The position numbers and the translations under genes are program-made. Below, in pieces: positions 16,142 through 27,200 of a DNA stretch of 37,987 nucleotides. How positions within the stretch are numbered: position 1 is the stretch's first letter; each line of letters begins with the position of its first letter. This stretch comes from DATGKK01 sp035294725. Its GTDB lineage: Bacteria; Actinomycetota; Acidimicrobiia; Acidimicrobiales; Bog-793. The notes under the pieces are model-generated. The model made no database searches. It was not told the origin of the DNA and saw only the letters and a list, made by a program, of their open reading frames with translations. Location: contig DATGKK010000122.1 of NCBI GenBank assembly GCA_035294725.1, positions 1 to 37,987 on the forward strand. The letters run 5' to 3'.

Positions 16142-18217
16142 GTGCCCCCCTTCAGGGTCGTGAGCGACTTCAGCCCCGCCGGCGACCAGCCGGCGGCCAT
16201 CGCCGCGCTCTCAGAAGGGGTGCTGCGGGGGGACCGCTTCCAGACCCTTCTCGGCATCACCGGGAGCGGCAAGAGCGCGACGATCGCCTGGACGATCGAG
16301 AAGGTCCAGCGCCCGACGCTCCTGCTCGCGCCGAACAAGTCGCTCGCGGCGCAGCTGGCCGGAGAGCTGCGCGGGTTCTTCCCGGAGAACCGGGTCGAGT
16401 ACTTCGTCTCCTACTACGACTACTACCAGCCGGAGGCTTACCTTCCTGCCTCCGACACCTACATCGAGAAGGACTCCTCGATCAACGACGAGATCGACCG
16501 GCTCCGCCACTCGACGACGGCCAGCCTCCTCACCCGGCGGGACGTGATCGTCGTCGCCTCCGTGTCGTGCATCTACGGCCTCGGCTCACCCGAGGAGTAC
16601 CGCGACCGCATCCTCGTGCTGCACCCGGGGGAGATCCACGACCAGCGCTCGGTCCTGCGCCGTCTCGTCGAGCTCCAGTACGAGCGAAACGACCAGAACC
16701 TCGTCCGGGGCCGCTTCCGGGTGCGCGGCGACACCATCGAGGTCCACCCGGCCTACGAGGAGTACGCGGTGCGGATCGAGCTGTTCGGGGACGAGGTGGA
16801 GCGCGTGACCCGCTTCGACGTCCTCACCGGCGAGATCCTCGGCGAGCTCGAGGAGCTGGTCGTCTTCCCGGCCACCCACTACGTGGCCGGCGACGAGCGG
16901 ATGCGGAAGGCCATCCTCTCGATCGAACAGGAGCTGCGCGAGCGGCTCCAGGTGCTCGAACGGGAGGGGAAGCTGCTCGAGGCCCAGCGGCTTCGGATGC
17001 GGACCGAGCACGACCTCGAGATGCTGGCAGAGGTGGGGAGCTGCAGCGGGGTCGAGAACTACAGCCGCCACCTCGACGGGCGGGGCCCCGGCGATCCTCC
17101 CTTCACCCTCCTCGACTACTTCCCCGAGGACTGGCTCCTCGTCATCGACGAGAGCCACGTGACGGTGCCCCAGCTCCACGGCCAGTACGAAGGCGACCGC
17201 TCCCGCAAGGAGGTGCTCGTCGAGCACGGCTTCCGGCTGCCGTCGGCCCTCGACAACCGCCCCTTGCGCTACGAGGAGCTCGAGGCCCGGCTCAACCAGG
17301 TCATCTTCATGTCGGCGACGCCTGCCGACTACGAGCTCGAGGTCTCGAGCCACGTCGTCGAGCAGATCGTGCGCCCGACCGGCCTCGTCGATCCCGAGGT
17401 CGTCGTGAAGCCGACCAAGGGCCAGATCGACGACCTGATCGAGGAGATCCGAAGGACGGTCGCGAGCAACGAGCGGGTGCTCGTCACGACGCTCACGAAG
17501 AAGATGGCCGAGGACCTCGCCGACTACCTGCTCGAGTCGGGCCTCCGGGTGCGCTACCTGCACTCGAACATCGACACGATCGAGCGCATCGAGATCGTGC
17601 GGGACCTCCGCCTCGGCGAGTTCGACGTGCTCGTCGGCATCAACCTGCTCCGGGAGGGGCTCGACCTCCCCGAAGTCTCGCTCGTCGCGATCCTCGACGC
17701 CGACAAGGAGGGCTTCCTGCGCTCCACCACCTCCCTCATCCAGACGATGGGGCGCGCCGCGCGCAACGTCTCGGGGAGGGTGGTGCTGTACGCGGACGTC
17801 ATCACCGACTCCATGCGAAGAGCGATCGCCGAGACCGAGCGGCGCCGCCTCGTCCAGCAGCGCTACAACGCCGAGCACGGCATCGACCCGCAGACGATCC
17901 ACAAGGCGGTCACCGACCTCGTGGCCCAGTTCAGGGCCGCCTCTGGCGTGCCGGCCGCCGGGGACGGCTCGCCGCTGCCGTCCCGGGCCGGCTCGGACCG
18001 ATCGAGGCGGGCCGGTCGGCGGGCGACCGAGCGGATCGCGGCGACGATCGGGGCCCCTGGCGCGGGCGGGGAGCTTCCGGCCGAGGAGCTCGGCCGTCTC
18101 ATCTCGACCCTCGAGGAGGAGATGCAGGCGGCCGCCGCCGAGCTTCGCTTCGAGTACGCTGCCCGCCTTCGCGACGAGATCCGTTCGCTGAAAAGAGAGC
18201 TCCGGGAGGTCGGCTGA
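16142..18217 (+). CDS. uvrB: Excinuclease ABC subunit B
   Basis: Damage-verification helicase-like subunit of nucleotide excision repair, 691 residues. Domains in order: motif I GITGSGKS near residues 38-45, where Ser replaces the usual Thr after Lys. Then the beta-hairpin YYDYYQPEAY near 96-105 that inserts between the DNA strands, and the DEAD-like LLVIDESHV. Helicase motifs V and VI follow (INLLREGLDLPE and QTMGRAARN), and a C-terminal UVR motif (STLEEEMQAAAAELRFEYAA) that binds UvrC. Between the helicase core and the UVR motif is a basic, alanine-rich linker of about 80 residues. GTG start with TACGAT eight bases upstream; uvrA follows with its start two bases after the uvrB stop. Confidence 0.98.
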   Translation: MPPFRVVSDFSPAGDQPAAIAALSEGVLRGDRFQTLLGITGSGKSATIAWTIEKVQRPTLLLAPNKSLAAQLAGELRGFFPENRVEYFVSYYDYYQPEAYLPASDTYIEKDSSINDEIDRLRHSTTASLLTRRDVIVVASVSCIYGLGSPEEYRDRILVLHPGEIHDQRSVLRRLVELQYERNDQNLVRGRFRVRGDTIEVHPAYEEYAVRIELFGDEVERVTRFDVLTGEILGELEELVVFPATHYVAGDERMRKAILSIEQELRERLQVLEREGKLLEAQRLRMRTEHDLEMLAEVGSCSGVENYSRHLDGRGPGDPPFTLLDYFPEDWLLVIDESHVTVPQLHGQYEGDRSRKEVLVEHGFRLPSALDNRPLRYEELEARLNQVIFMSATPADYELEVSSHVVEQIVRPTGLVDPEVVVKPTKGQIDDLIEEIRRTVASNERVLVTTLTKKMAEDLADYLLESGLRVRYLHSNIDTIERIEIVRDLRLGEFDVLVGINLLREGLDLPEVSLVAILDADKEGFLRSTTSLIQTMGRAARNVSGRVVLYADVITDSMRRAIAETERRRLVQQRYNAEHGIDPQTIHKAVTDLVAQFRAASGVPAAGDGSPLPSRAGSDRSRRAGRRATERIAATIGAPGAGGELPAEELGRLISTLEEEMQAAAAELRFEYAARLRDEIRSLKRELREVG

Positions 18218-18219
18218 GC

Positions 18220-21057
<2,838 letters not shown>

Positions 21058-21130
21058 CGACCACCCGGCCGGAAGCCCCGGCCGCACCGTGGCTGGCCGG
21101 GGAGCCGGCCGGAGCGCGAGGCTCCCAGGC

Positions 21131-21523
21131 GTGAGTGGACCCCACCGGCTCGCCCGCCTCGACCACGTCCAGCTAGCGATGCCGCCCGGGGAGGAGGCAG
21201 CTGCCGAGGCGTTCTACCGCGACCTCCTCGGCTTCGAGGTGCTCCCGAAGCCGCCCGTGCTCGCGGCGAGGGGAGGGCGGTGGTTCGGAGCGGGGGAGAA
21301 CGGCACCGAGGTCCAGGTGCACCTCGGGGTGGAGGAGGACTTCCGCCCGGCGCGCAAGGCGCACCCGGCCATCGTGGTCGAGCAGCTGGACTCCCTCGTG
21401 CGGCTCCTCGAGCAGGCCGGCTCGCCGGTGCGCTTCGACGGTGACCATCCAGGGGTCCGGCGCTGCTACGTCGACGACCCCTTCGGGAACAGGATCGAGC
21501 TCATCGACCACGCGGCTGGCTGA
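21131..21523 (+). CDS. VOC superfamily (glyoxalase/bleomycin resistance-like) protein
   Basis: Small cytosolic metal-binding-fold protein, 130 residues, one VOC unit. It begins with LARLDHVQLAMPPGEE, where the first His of the fold is present, followed by FYRDLLGFEVLPKPP. The second half-module VEQLDSLVRLLEQAG ends with VDDPFGNRIELID, where the Glu is the last metal-ligand position. VOC proteins act as lyases, isomerases, dioxygenases or drug-binding proteins. Single-unit members like this one are dimers, and the substrate cannot be read from sequence. GTG start 73 bp after uvrA, possibly transcribed with it. It converges with the MDMPI-like gene 55 bp away. Confidence 0.82.
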   Translation: MSGPHRLARLDHVQLAMPPGEEAAAEAFYRDLLGFEVLPKPPVLAARGGRWFGAGENGTEVQVHLGVEEDFRPARKAHPAIVVEQLDSLVRLLEQAGSPVRFDGDHPGVRRCYVDDPFGNRIELIDHAAG

Positions 21524-21535
21524 GCGGCGAGGGCG

Positions 21536-21549
21536 AGGGCAGTGGCCCT
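21536..21549. terminator. Small hairpin between convergent genes
   Basis: AGGGC-AGTG-GCCCT is a perfect five-base stem with a four-base loop, 12 bases after the VOC stop and 29 bases beyond the end of the opposing gene. There is no T-run on either strand, so it is only a weak candidate for a bidirectional terminator. Confidence 0.25.
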
Positions 21550-21578
21550 TCGCGGGGATCGAGGCCGGCGCTGCAGCG

Positions 21579-22229
21579 TCAGAACGGGGCGAGCTCGACC
21601 TCGCCCGGCGAGCCGCGGCGGCCGGCGACCCAGGCGAGCACCGCCGCCCGCTGCCTCGGGTCGGCGATTCGCGCCGGAACTCGCGCGAGCTCCTCGGGGA
21701 GCACGAGGGCGACGAACTCCTCTGGCCAGTCCTCGGGCTCGTAGCCGAGCCCGAGGTCGACGTGATGGAGCTCGACCTCCCGCAGGCGCCGGAGCGGGAG
21801 CCGGGCGATCAGGGGCGCCGGAAGGCCCTCAGGGGCGAGTCCGCGGCCGCTCCACGCGAGCGGGGTCGCCGCCGCGAAGGCGTCGTCGAGACGGCGTGAG
21901 GCCGAGCGGACGTCGGCCACGATCGCGGTCGCGTTGCGTCGGGCGCCGGCTTCGATCTCCTCGTTCCGCTGGTCGGTACCACCCGGGTACTGCGGCGCGC
22001 TCGCGCCGCCGGCCGCAGCCTCGAGCATGCGGACGAAGGAGTCGGCGTTGCGGGCGAGGTGGGTGAGGACGTGCCCGATGCTCCAGCCGGCGAGGCGGCT
22101 CGGTCGCCGCACGGTCTCGTCGTCGACGACAGCGAGGCGGGCGTCGAGGCGGGCGTGTGACGCCTCGCAGGCGGCGAGGAGATCGGGCGAGGGCGGAGCA
22201 GGATCGGTCACCGCCTGAGCCTCGCGCAC
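21579..22229 (-). CDS. Mycothiol-dependent maleylpyruvate isomerase-like (MDMPI/DinB fold) protein
   Basis: 216 residues. The N-terminal four-helix MDMPI domain shows LAGWSIGHVLTHLARNADSF (His57) and the second metal-ligand site REVELHHVDLG (Glu151 and His155). These are the spaced His, Glu and His ligands of the family, followed by a short C-terminal domain. Family members use mycothiol or act as general thiol S-transferases in actinobacteria; the substrate here is unknown. The gene lies 28 bases downstream of nadA on the same strand and is probably co-transcribed with it. The start may be the GTG at 22229 or the GTG at 22211, which would remove six residues. Presence of this family supports a mycothiol-making actinobacterium. 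Confidence 0.82.
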   Translation of the reverse strand: MREAQAVTDPAPPSPDLLAACEASHARLDARLAVVDDETVRRPSRLAGWSIGHVLTHLARNADSFVRMLEAAAGGASAPQYPGGTDQRNEEIEAGARRNATAIVADVRSASRRLDDAFAAATPLAWSGRGLAPEGLPAPLIARLPLRRLREVELHHVDLGLGYEPEDWPEEFVALVLPEELARVPARIADPRQRAAVLAWVAGRRGSPGEVELAPF

Positions 22230-22257
22230 GGTCCGAGGGTGCGCCTCCGATCGGTCC

Positions 22258-23382
22258 TCAGGCGATGGCGAGCATCCGCTCGAGGGCGACCCGGGCGTCG
22301 GCGGCGATCTCCTCGGGGACGGTGACCTGGTTGCGCACGACCCCCTCGAGGAGGCCGTCGAGCACCCAGGCGAGGTGGGGGAGGTCGATCCGGAACATCG
22401 TGGAGCAGGGGCAGACGAGCGGGTCGAGGGAGAGGACCGTCTTGTCGGGATGCTCGCGAGCGAGTCGGTCGACGAGGTGGATCTCCGTCCCGACGGCGAT
22501 CACGGAGCCGGCCGGCGCCTCGGCGACCGCCCGGATGATGAAGTCGGTCGAGCCGACCTGGTCGGCGGCCTGGACGACCTCGTGGGCGCACTCGGGGTGG
22601 GCGATCACGATGCCGGTCGGGTGCTCGGCGCGGAAGGCGTCCACGTGGGCGACGGAAAAGCGCTGGTGCACCGAGCAGTGGCCCTTCCAGAGGAGCAGGG
22701 TCGCGTCCTTGGCCTGGCGCTCGTCGAGCCCGCCGAGCCGATGGCGGGGGTCGACCACGGCCATCTCGTCGAGGCCGTAGCCGAGCTGGACGCCCGTGTT
22801 GCGCCCGAGGTGCTGGTCCGGGAAGAAGAGGACCTTGTCCCCGCCTCCGCCCGGGACGGGCGCGGCGCCGTCGAGCCCGAGCGCCCAGCGCAGGATCGCC
22901 CGCGCGTTGGAGGAGGTGCAGACGGCGCCGCCGTGCCGGCCGACGAACGCCTTCAGCGCGGCGGAGGAGTTCATGTACGTGACCGGCACGACCCGCTCGA
23001 CGTCGATCACGGCGGCGAGCTCGGACCAGATCTCGGCCACCTGCTCCTCGTCGGCCATGTCGGCCATCGAGCAGCCCGCGTTCAGATCCGGCAGGATGAC
23101 ACGCTGGTGGGCGCTCGTGAGGATGTCCGCGGACTCCGCCATGAAGTGGACGCCGCAGAAGACGACGTACTCGGCAGAGTGCTGAGCGGCGGCGAAGCGG
23201 GAGAGCCCGAAGGAGTCGCCCCGCGCGTCGGCGAACTGGATGACCTCCTCGCGCTGGTAGTGGTGGCCGAGCACGACGAGCCGGTCGCCAAGCTGCTCCT
23301 TGGCGGCGCGGACGCGACCGGCGAGCTCGTCGGCTCCGGCGCGGGTGTACTCATCCGGTAGCCGTGTCTGTAGGCGGATCAT
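22258..23382 (-). CDS. nadA: Quinolinate synthase A
   Basis: [4Fe-4S] enzyme condensing iminoaspartate with dihydroxyacetone phosphate to quinolinate in NAD synthesis; cytosolic. 374 residues, the longer (Bacillus-type) form. Likely cluster ligands are Cys104 in NAGCSMAD, Cys236 in KGHCSVHQ and Cys324 in PLVCPCSTM. GHHYQ at 39-43 and the AHPEC segment at 261-265 are also typical. ATG start with AGGGGG seven bases upstream. It is divergent from uvrC, with a 124-bp shared gap. The usual partners nadB and nadC are not in the window, which is uncommon for an actinobacterium, where nadA-nadB-nadC is often an operon. DHAP links it metabolically to the tpiA gene of this region, but that is not evidence of co-regulation. 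Confidence 0.96.
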   Translation of the reverse strand: MIRLQTRLPDEYTRAGADELAGRVRAAKEQLGDRLVVLGHHYQREEVIQFADARGDSFGLSRFAAAQHSAEYVVFCGVHFMAESADILTSAHQRVILPDLNAGCSMADMADEEQVAEIWSELAAVIDVERVVPVTYMNSSAALKAFVGRHGGAVCTSSNARAILRWALGLDGAAPVPGGGGDKVLFFPDQHLGRNTGVQLGYGLDEMAVVDPRHRLGGLDERQAKDATLLLWKGHCSVHQRFSVAHVDAFRAEHPTGIVIAHPECAHEVVQAADQVGSTDFIIRAVAEAPAGSVIAVGTEIHLVDRLAREHPDKTVLSLDPLVCPCSTMFRIDLPHLAWVLDGLLEGVVRNQVTVPEEIAADARVALERMLAIA

Positions 23383-23492
23383 CGGACCCCCTGATATGCG
23401 CCTCGCTCACGGCCGGCGGGGACAGCCTGGTCGCCCATCCGCGGGTGTGTCGGCCACGAGGCGGGATCGTCCGCCGGGGTACCAGGCCGGCG

Positions 23493-23498
23493 TAGCCT
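23493..23498 (+). promoter_or_regulatory. Candidate -10 box of a leaderless uvrC transcript
   Basis: TAGCCT fits TANNNT and ends eight bases before the GTG of uvrC, the same spacing as at uvrB. No Shine-Dalgarno sequence and no good -35 are visible. It lies in the 124-bp gap shared with the divergent nadA gene. Confidence 0.45.
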
Positions 23499-23506
23499 CC
23501 ACTGTA

Positions 23507-25528
23507 GTGCTCGAACGTCCCACCGGCATCCCGGACGCCCCCGGCTCGTACCAGTTCAAGGACGCGGACGGGCGGGTGATCTACGTGGGCAAGGCGCGCT
23601 CGCTGCGCAGCCGCCTGTCGAGCTACTTCGCCGACCCGCGGACCCTGCATCCCCGGACGGCCCAGATGGTCGAGCGCGCGGCCTCCGTCGAGTGGATCGT
23701 CGTCCAGAGCGACGTCGAGGCGCTCATGCTCGAGTACAGCCTCATCAAGGCGCACCGGCCGCGCTTCAACGTCCGGCTCGTGGACGACAAGAGCTACCCC
23801 TACCTCGCCGTCACGGTCGGTGAGAGGTGGCCGAGGGCGGTCGTCATGAGGGGGGCCAAGCGCAAGGACACCCGGTACTTCGGCCCGTACGCCCACGCCT
23901 ACGCGATCCGTGAGACGCTCGACCTGCTCCTGCGCTCCTTCCCCATCCGCACCTGCACCGACGCGAAGATGCACCGGCACGAGCTGCTCGGGCGGCCCTG
24001 CCTGCTGTTCCACATCGAGCGGTGCTGCGCCCCCTGCGTCGGGAGCGTGGACGAGGCGCGGTACCGGGAGCTCGTCGGGGACCTGATGGGCTTCCTCGAG
24101 GGCGACACGCGGCCGGTCGTGAGCCGGCTCGAGGCCGAGATGCGTGAGGCCGCCGCCGAGCTCGAGTTCGAGCGGGCGGCCCGCCTGCGAGACCGGCTCG
24201 CCTCGGTCCGCCTCGCCATCGAGCGCCAGCAGATGGTGACCGATGCGGCCGAGGACCTCGATGCCATCGGCTACGAGGAGGACGAGCTCGTTGCGGCGGT
24301 GCAGATCCTGCACGTCCGGCGGGGGCGGGTCGTCGGCCGCCACGGCCTGCTGTTCGAGAAGGTCGAGCCGCTCACCGAGGCTCAGCTCGTGGCGCGGGTC
24401 CTCGAGCAGCACTACGCCGAGACGCCGCTCGGCGTCCCCCGGACGATCCTCGTGCCCCTCGAGCCCGAGGACCGCCCCACCTACGAGGCGTGGCTCGCGA
24501 CGCTGCGCGACGGCCGGGTCGAGGTCCGGGTGCCGCAGCGGGGGCGAAAGCGCGAGCTGCTCACGACGGCTCGCCAGAACGCGGCGGAGCAGCTGAACCG
24601 CCACCGGCTCCGCCGCTCTTCGGACCTCACGAGCCGCGCGGTCGCGCTGGAGGAGCTCCAGGGTGCGCTCGGCCTGGCCGAGGCTCCTCTCCGGATCGAG
24701 TGCTACGACATGAGCCACCTCCAGGGGACGGACTACGTCGGCTCGATGGTCGTGCTGGAGGACGGCCTCCCGAAGCGCTCCGACTACCGCCGCTTCAAGG
24801 TCTCCGCCGTGCAGGGCAACGACGACTACGGGGCGATGCACGAGGTCCTGACCCGCCGCCTCCGGCACCTTGCTGCCGCATCCGCCGGGTCAGCAGAGGC
24901 GCCGCAAGATTGGGCGGCACCGGCGCGCGGGAGCGGGGTCCTCGCTCCGCCGCCCGCGGAAAAGGGGGGAGAGGAGGAGCTTTCGGAGATCGGGCGCCGG
25001 CGCCGGAGCTCCCGCTTTGCCTACCCGCCCCAGCTGCTGCTGATCGACGGGGGAAAGGGCCAGCTCAACGTCGCGGTGAAGGTCCTCGAGGAGCTCGGTC
25101 TCACGGGCAGGATCGCGGTTGCCTCGCTCGCGAAGCGCCTCGAGGAGGTGTACGTCCCGAGCCGCCCCGACCCGGTCGTGATCCCCCGTGACAGCGAAGC
25201 GATCTACCTGCTGCAGCAGGCCCGCGACGAGGCGCACCGGTTCGCCATCGGCTTCCACCGGGAGCTGCGGGGAAAGCGGATGACCCGCTCGGCGCTCGAC
25301 GGCGTGCCGGGCCTCGGGCCGACGAGGCGGAAGCGGCTCCTGCGGGAGCTCGGCAGCCTGAAGGCGGTCCAGGCCGCCAGCCTGGAGGAGCTGAAGGGGC
25401 TCGCCTGGTTGCCCGACGCCGTTGCCGAGGCGGTCTACGAGCACCTCCACTCGAGCCGCCGGCCGGGCCGGGGAGCCGGCCGGGGGGACGGGGACGAGCG
25501 GCTCGGCAGGGGCCGGGCGGTCTCGTGA
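23507..25528 (+). CDS. uvrC: Excinuclease ABC subunit C
   Basis: Dual-incision nuclease of nucleotide excision repair, 673 residues. The N-terminal GIY-YIG nuclease reads PGSYQFKDADGRVIYVGKA at about 12-30. A cysteine cluster follows (RPCLLFHIERCCAPCVG). The UVR motif that meets UvrB is at about 204-240. The RNase H-like endonuclease domain has ECYDMSHLQGTDYVGSMVV and LLLIDGGKGQLN. Tandem helix-hairpin-helix motifs come last (LDGVPGLGPTRRKRLLRELG). Within the endonuclease domain is a hydrophilic insertion of about 45 residues around residues 460-505. GTG at 23507 is chosen because the next codons give the family's RPTGIPDAPG start. The 3' end overlaps the methyltransferase start. Confidence 0.97.
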   Translation: MLERPTGIPDAPGSYQFKDADGRVIYVGKARSLRSRLSSYFADPRTLHPRTAQMVERAASVEWIVVQSDVEALMLEYSLIKAHRPRFNVRLVDDKSYPYLAVTVGERWPRAVVMRGAKRKDTRYFGPYAHAYAIRETLDLLLRSFPIRTCTDAKMHRHELLGRPCLLFHIERCCAPCVGSVDEARYRELVGDLMGFLEGDTRPVVSRLEAEMREAAAELEFERAARLRDRLASVRLAIERQQMVTDAAEDLDAIGYEEDELVAAVQILHVRRGRVVGRHGLLFEKVEPLTEAQLVARVLEQHYAETPLGVPRTILVPLEPEDRPTYEAWLATLRDGRVEVRVPQRGRKRELLTTARQNAAEQLNRHRLRRSSDLTSRAVALEELQGALGLAEAPLRIECYDMSHLQGTDYVGSMVVLEDGLPKRSDYRRFKVSAVQGNDDYGAMHEVLTRRLRHLAAASAGSAEAPQDWAAPARGSGVLAPPPAEKGGEEELSEIGRRRRSSRFAYPPQLLLIDGGKGQLNVAVKVLEELGLTGRIAVASLAKRLEEVYVPSRPDPVVIPRDSEAIYLLQQARDEAHRFAIGFHRELRGKRMTRSALDGVPGLGPTRRKRLLRELGSLKAVQAASLEELKGLAWLPDAVAEAVYEHLHSSRRPGRGAGRGDGDERLGRGRAVS

Positions 25529-26343
25529 CACCGGAGGCGAGCCGCGCCCCCTCGGGCACCGAGCAGCCCCTTGCCGCGAAGGGCTGGGACGAGCTGTCGG
25601 AGTGGTGGCTGGCGACGTTCTCGAACGGCGCCGACATCGAGTACGAGCGCCAGATCCTTCCCCTCGCGATGGAGCACCTCGCCGGTTGTGAACAGGTCCT
25701 CGACGTCGGCACCGGCGAGGGCCAGCTGGCCCGGCGCGTCGCCCGGTCCAAGCAGGCCGCGCTCGTCGCCGGCGTCGATCCCTCGGCCGCCCAGCTCGCG
25801 AATGCCGCCTCCCAGGGGGGCGGCCCTGCCTTCGTCCGGGCACGCGGCGAGCAGCTCCCCTTCGCCGACGGCGCCTTCGACGGGATCGTCTGCTGCCTCG
25901 TGATCGAGCACGCGGACGACCCCGACGCAGTCCTCGCGGAGATGGCGCGGCTGCTGGCGCCGGGCGGGCGGCTGCTCCTGCTCGTGAACCACCCGGTCGT
26001 GCAGGGCCCGGGTAGCGGTTTGGTCGACGACACCGTGCTCGGCGAGCGGTACTGGCGCATCGGCCCCTACCTCACCCGCCAGACCGTCGTCGAGGAGGTG
26101 GACGCCGGAGTCCCGCTCCGCTTCGCCCACCGGCCCCTCTCCGGGTACGTCAACCCGCTGTGCGAGCACGGTCTCGTGCTCACCCGGCTCGAGGAGCCGC
26201 CCCCGCCGATCGAGTTCCTCACCGACTCGCTCGACCTCGGCCTCGAGCGGGCGATGCCCCGGCTCTGCCTGATGCGCTTCGAACGGCTGCGGCCGGCGCG
26301 GCGACCCCGCTCAGCCCGGCGGCGAGGTGGGAGAATGGCCTGA
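25525..26343 (+). CDS. Class I SAM-dependent methyltransferase (Methyltransf_11-like)
   Basis: 272 residues. Motif I VLDVGTGEGQLAR at 58-70 binds SAM. An acidic residue follows at GVDPSAAQL, then LPFADGAFDGIVCCLVIEH (motif IV region) and LLAPGGRLLLLV. The C-terminal about 100 residues carry a proline-rich segment and a basic tail of unknown role. The GTG start overlaps the uvrC stop, and the stop shares one base with the rapZ start (TGATG), so it is locked into the uvrC-rapZ-yvcK translation unit. The substrate cannot be inferred. Small-molecule methyltransferases of this type are very diverse, and I know of no fixed link with uvrC or rapZ. Confidence 0.85.
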   Translation: MTPEASRAPSGTEQPLAAKGWDELSEWWLATFSNGADIEYERQILPLAMEHLAGCEQVLDVGTGEGQLARRVARSKQAALVAGVDPSAAQLANAASQGGGPAFVRARGEQLPFADGAFDGIVCCLVIEHADDPDAVLAEMARLLAPGGRLLLLVNHPVVQGPGSGLVDDTVLGERYWRIGPYLTRQTVVEEVDAGVPLRFAHRPLSGYVNPLCEHGLVLTRLEEPPPPIEFLTDSLDLGLERAMPRLCLMRFERLRPARRPRSARRRGGRMA

Positions 26344-27200
26344 TGGCGGAGTACCTGTTCCTCATCGGCATGTCCGGCGCCGGACGCTCGACGGCGGCCG
26401 CCGTGCTCGAGGACCGGGGCTGGTTCGTGATCGACAACCTGCCTCCGGCGCTGCTCGGCAAGGTGGCCGAGCTCGCGAGCCAGCCCGGTTCGGAGTACGA
26501 GCGGCTCTGCCTCGTCGCGGGCCGGGGCGGCTACGAGGGCATCTCGGAGCTCCGGCCGGCGATCGCCACGTTGCGCGCGTCCGGCGCCCGGGTCCGCGTG
26601 CTCTACCTCGAGGCGCCCGACGAGGTGCTCGTCCGCCGTTACGAGGGCACGCGCCGCAAGCACCCGATCGACACCGAGACCGGCGTGCTCGAGGCCGTGC
26701 GCCACGAACGGGAGCTCCTCGCCGATCTCCGGGCCGAGGCCGACATCGTGCTCGACACGGGCGAGCTCAACGTGCACGAGCTGCGTGAGCGGCTCGTCGA
26801 GCTCGTCGACCGCTCCGGGGCGGGGAACGGGATGGAGACGAGCGTCGTCTCGTTCGGCTACAAGCACGGCCTCCCCCTCGACGTCGACCTCGTGTTCGAC
26901 TGCCGGTTCCTCCCGAACCCGCACTGGGTACCCGAGCTCCGCCCGCTCACGGGCCTCGACGACAAGGTGAGGGAGTACGTCATGGCAGCTCCCGAGACGA
27001 GCGAGCTGCTCAAGCGGCTCGAGAGCCTCTTCGAGCTCGTCCTTCCCGCCTACGCGCGGGAGGGGAAGTCCTACCTGTCGGTAGGGATCGGTTGCACCGG
27101 GGGCCGGCACCGGTCGGTCGTCCTCGCCGAGGAGGTCGCCGAGATGATGCGCCGCCACGGGCTCGACCCGTCCGTCCACCATCGGGACATCGGCCGTTGA
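26343..27200 (+). CDS. rapZ: RNase adapter RapZ/YvcJ-family nucleotide-binding protein
   Basis: 285 residues. The N-terminal P-loop is GMSGAGRS (9-16), with Arg in place of the Walker lysine as in other actinobacterial members. It is followed by WFVIDNLPPAL. The C-terminal domain has SFGYKHGLPLDVDLVFDCRFLPNP and SVGIGCTGGRHRSVVLAE, the strongly conserved metabolite/RNA-binding part of the family. In E. coli RapZ binds GlcN6P and directs decay of the GlmZ small RNA (established). In Gram-positives YvcJ hydrolyses nucleotides and its role is less clear. One-base overlap with the methyltransferase and TTGA overlap with yvcK; rapZ-yvcK is a conserved pair. Confidence 0.95.
   Translation: MAEYLFLIGMSGAGRSTAAAVLEDRGWFVIDNLPPALLGKVAELASQPGSEYERLCLVAGRGGYEGISELRPAIATLRASGARVRVLYLEAPDEVLVRRYEGTRRKHPIDTETGVLEAVRHERELLADLRAEADIVLDTGELNVHELRERLVELVDRSGAGNGMETSVVSFGYKHGLPLDVDLVFDCRFLPNPHWVPELRPLTGLDDKVREYVMAAPETSELLKRLESLFELVLPAYAREGKSYLSVGIGCTGGRHRSVVLAEEVAEMMRRHGLDPSVHHRDIGR

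Noticed and set aside
16567..18219. Apparent 550-residue N-terminal extension of UvrA
   Set aside because: It overlaps uvrB in another frame, has no family similarity, and UvrA is complete from the GTG at 18220.
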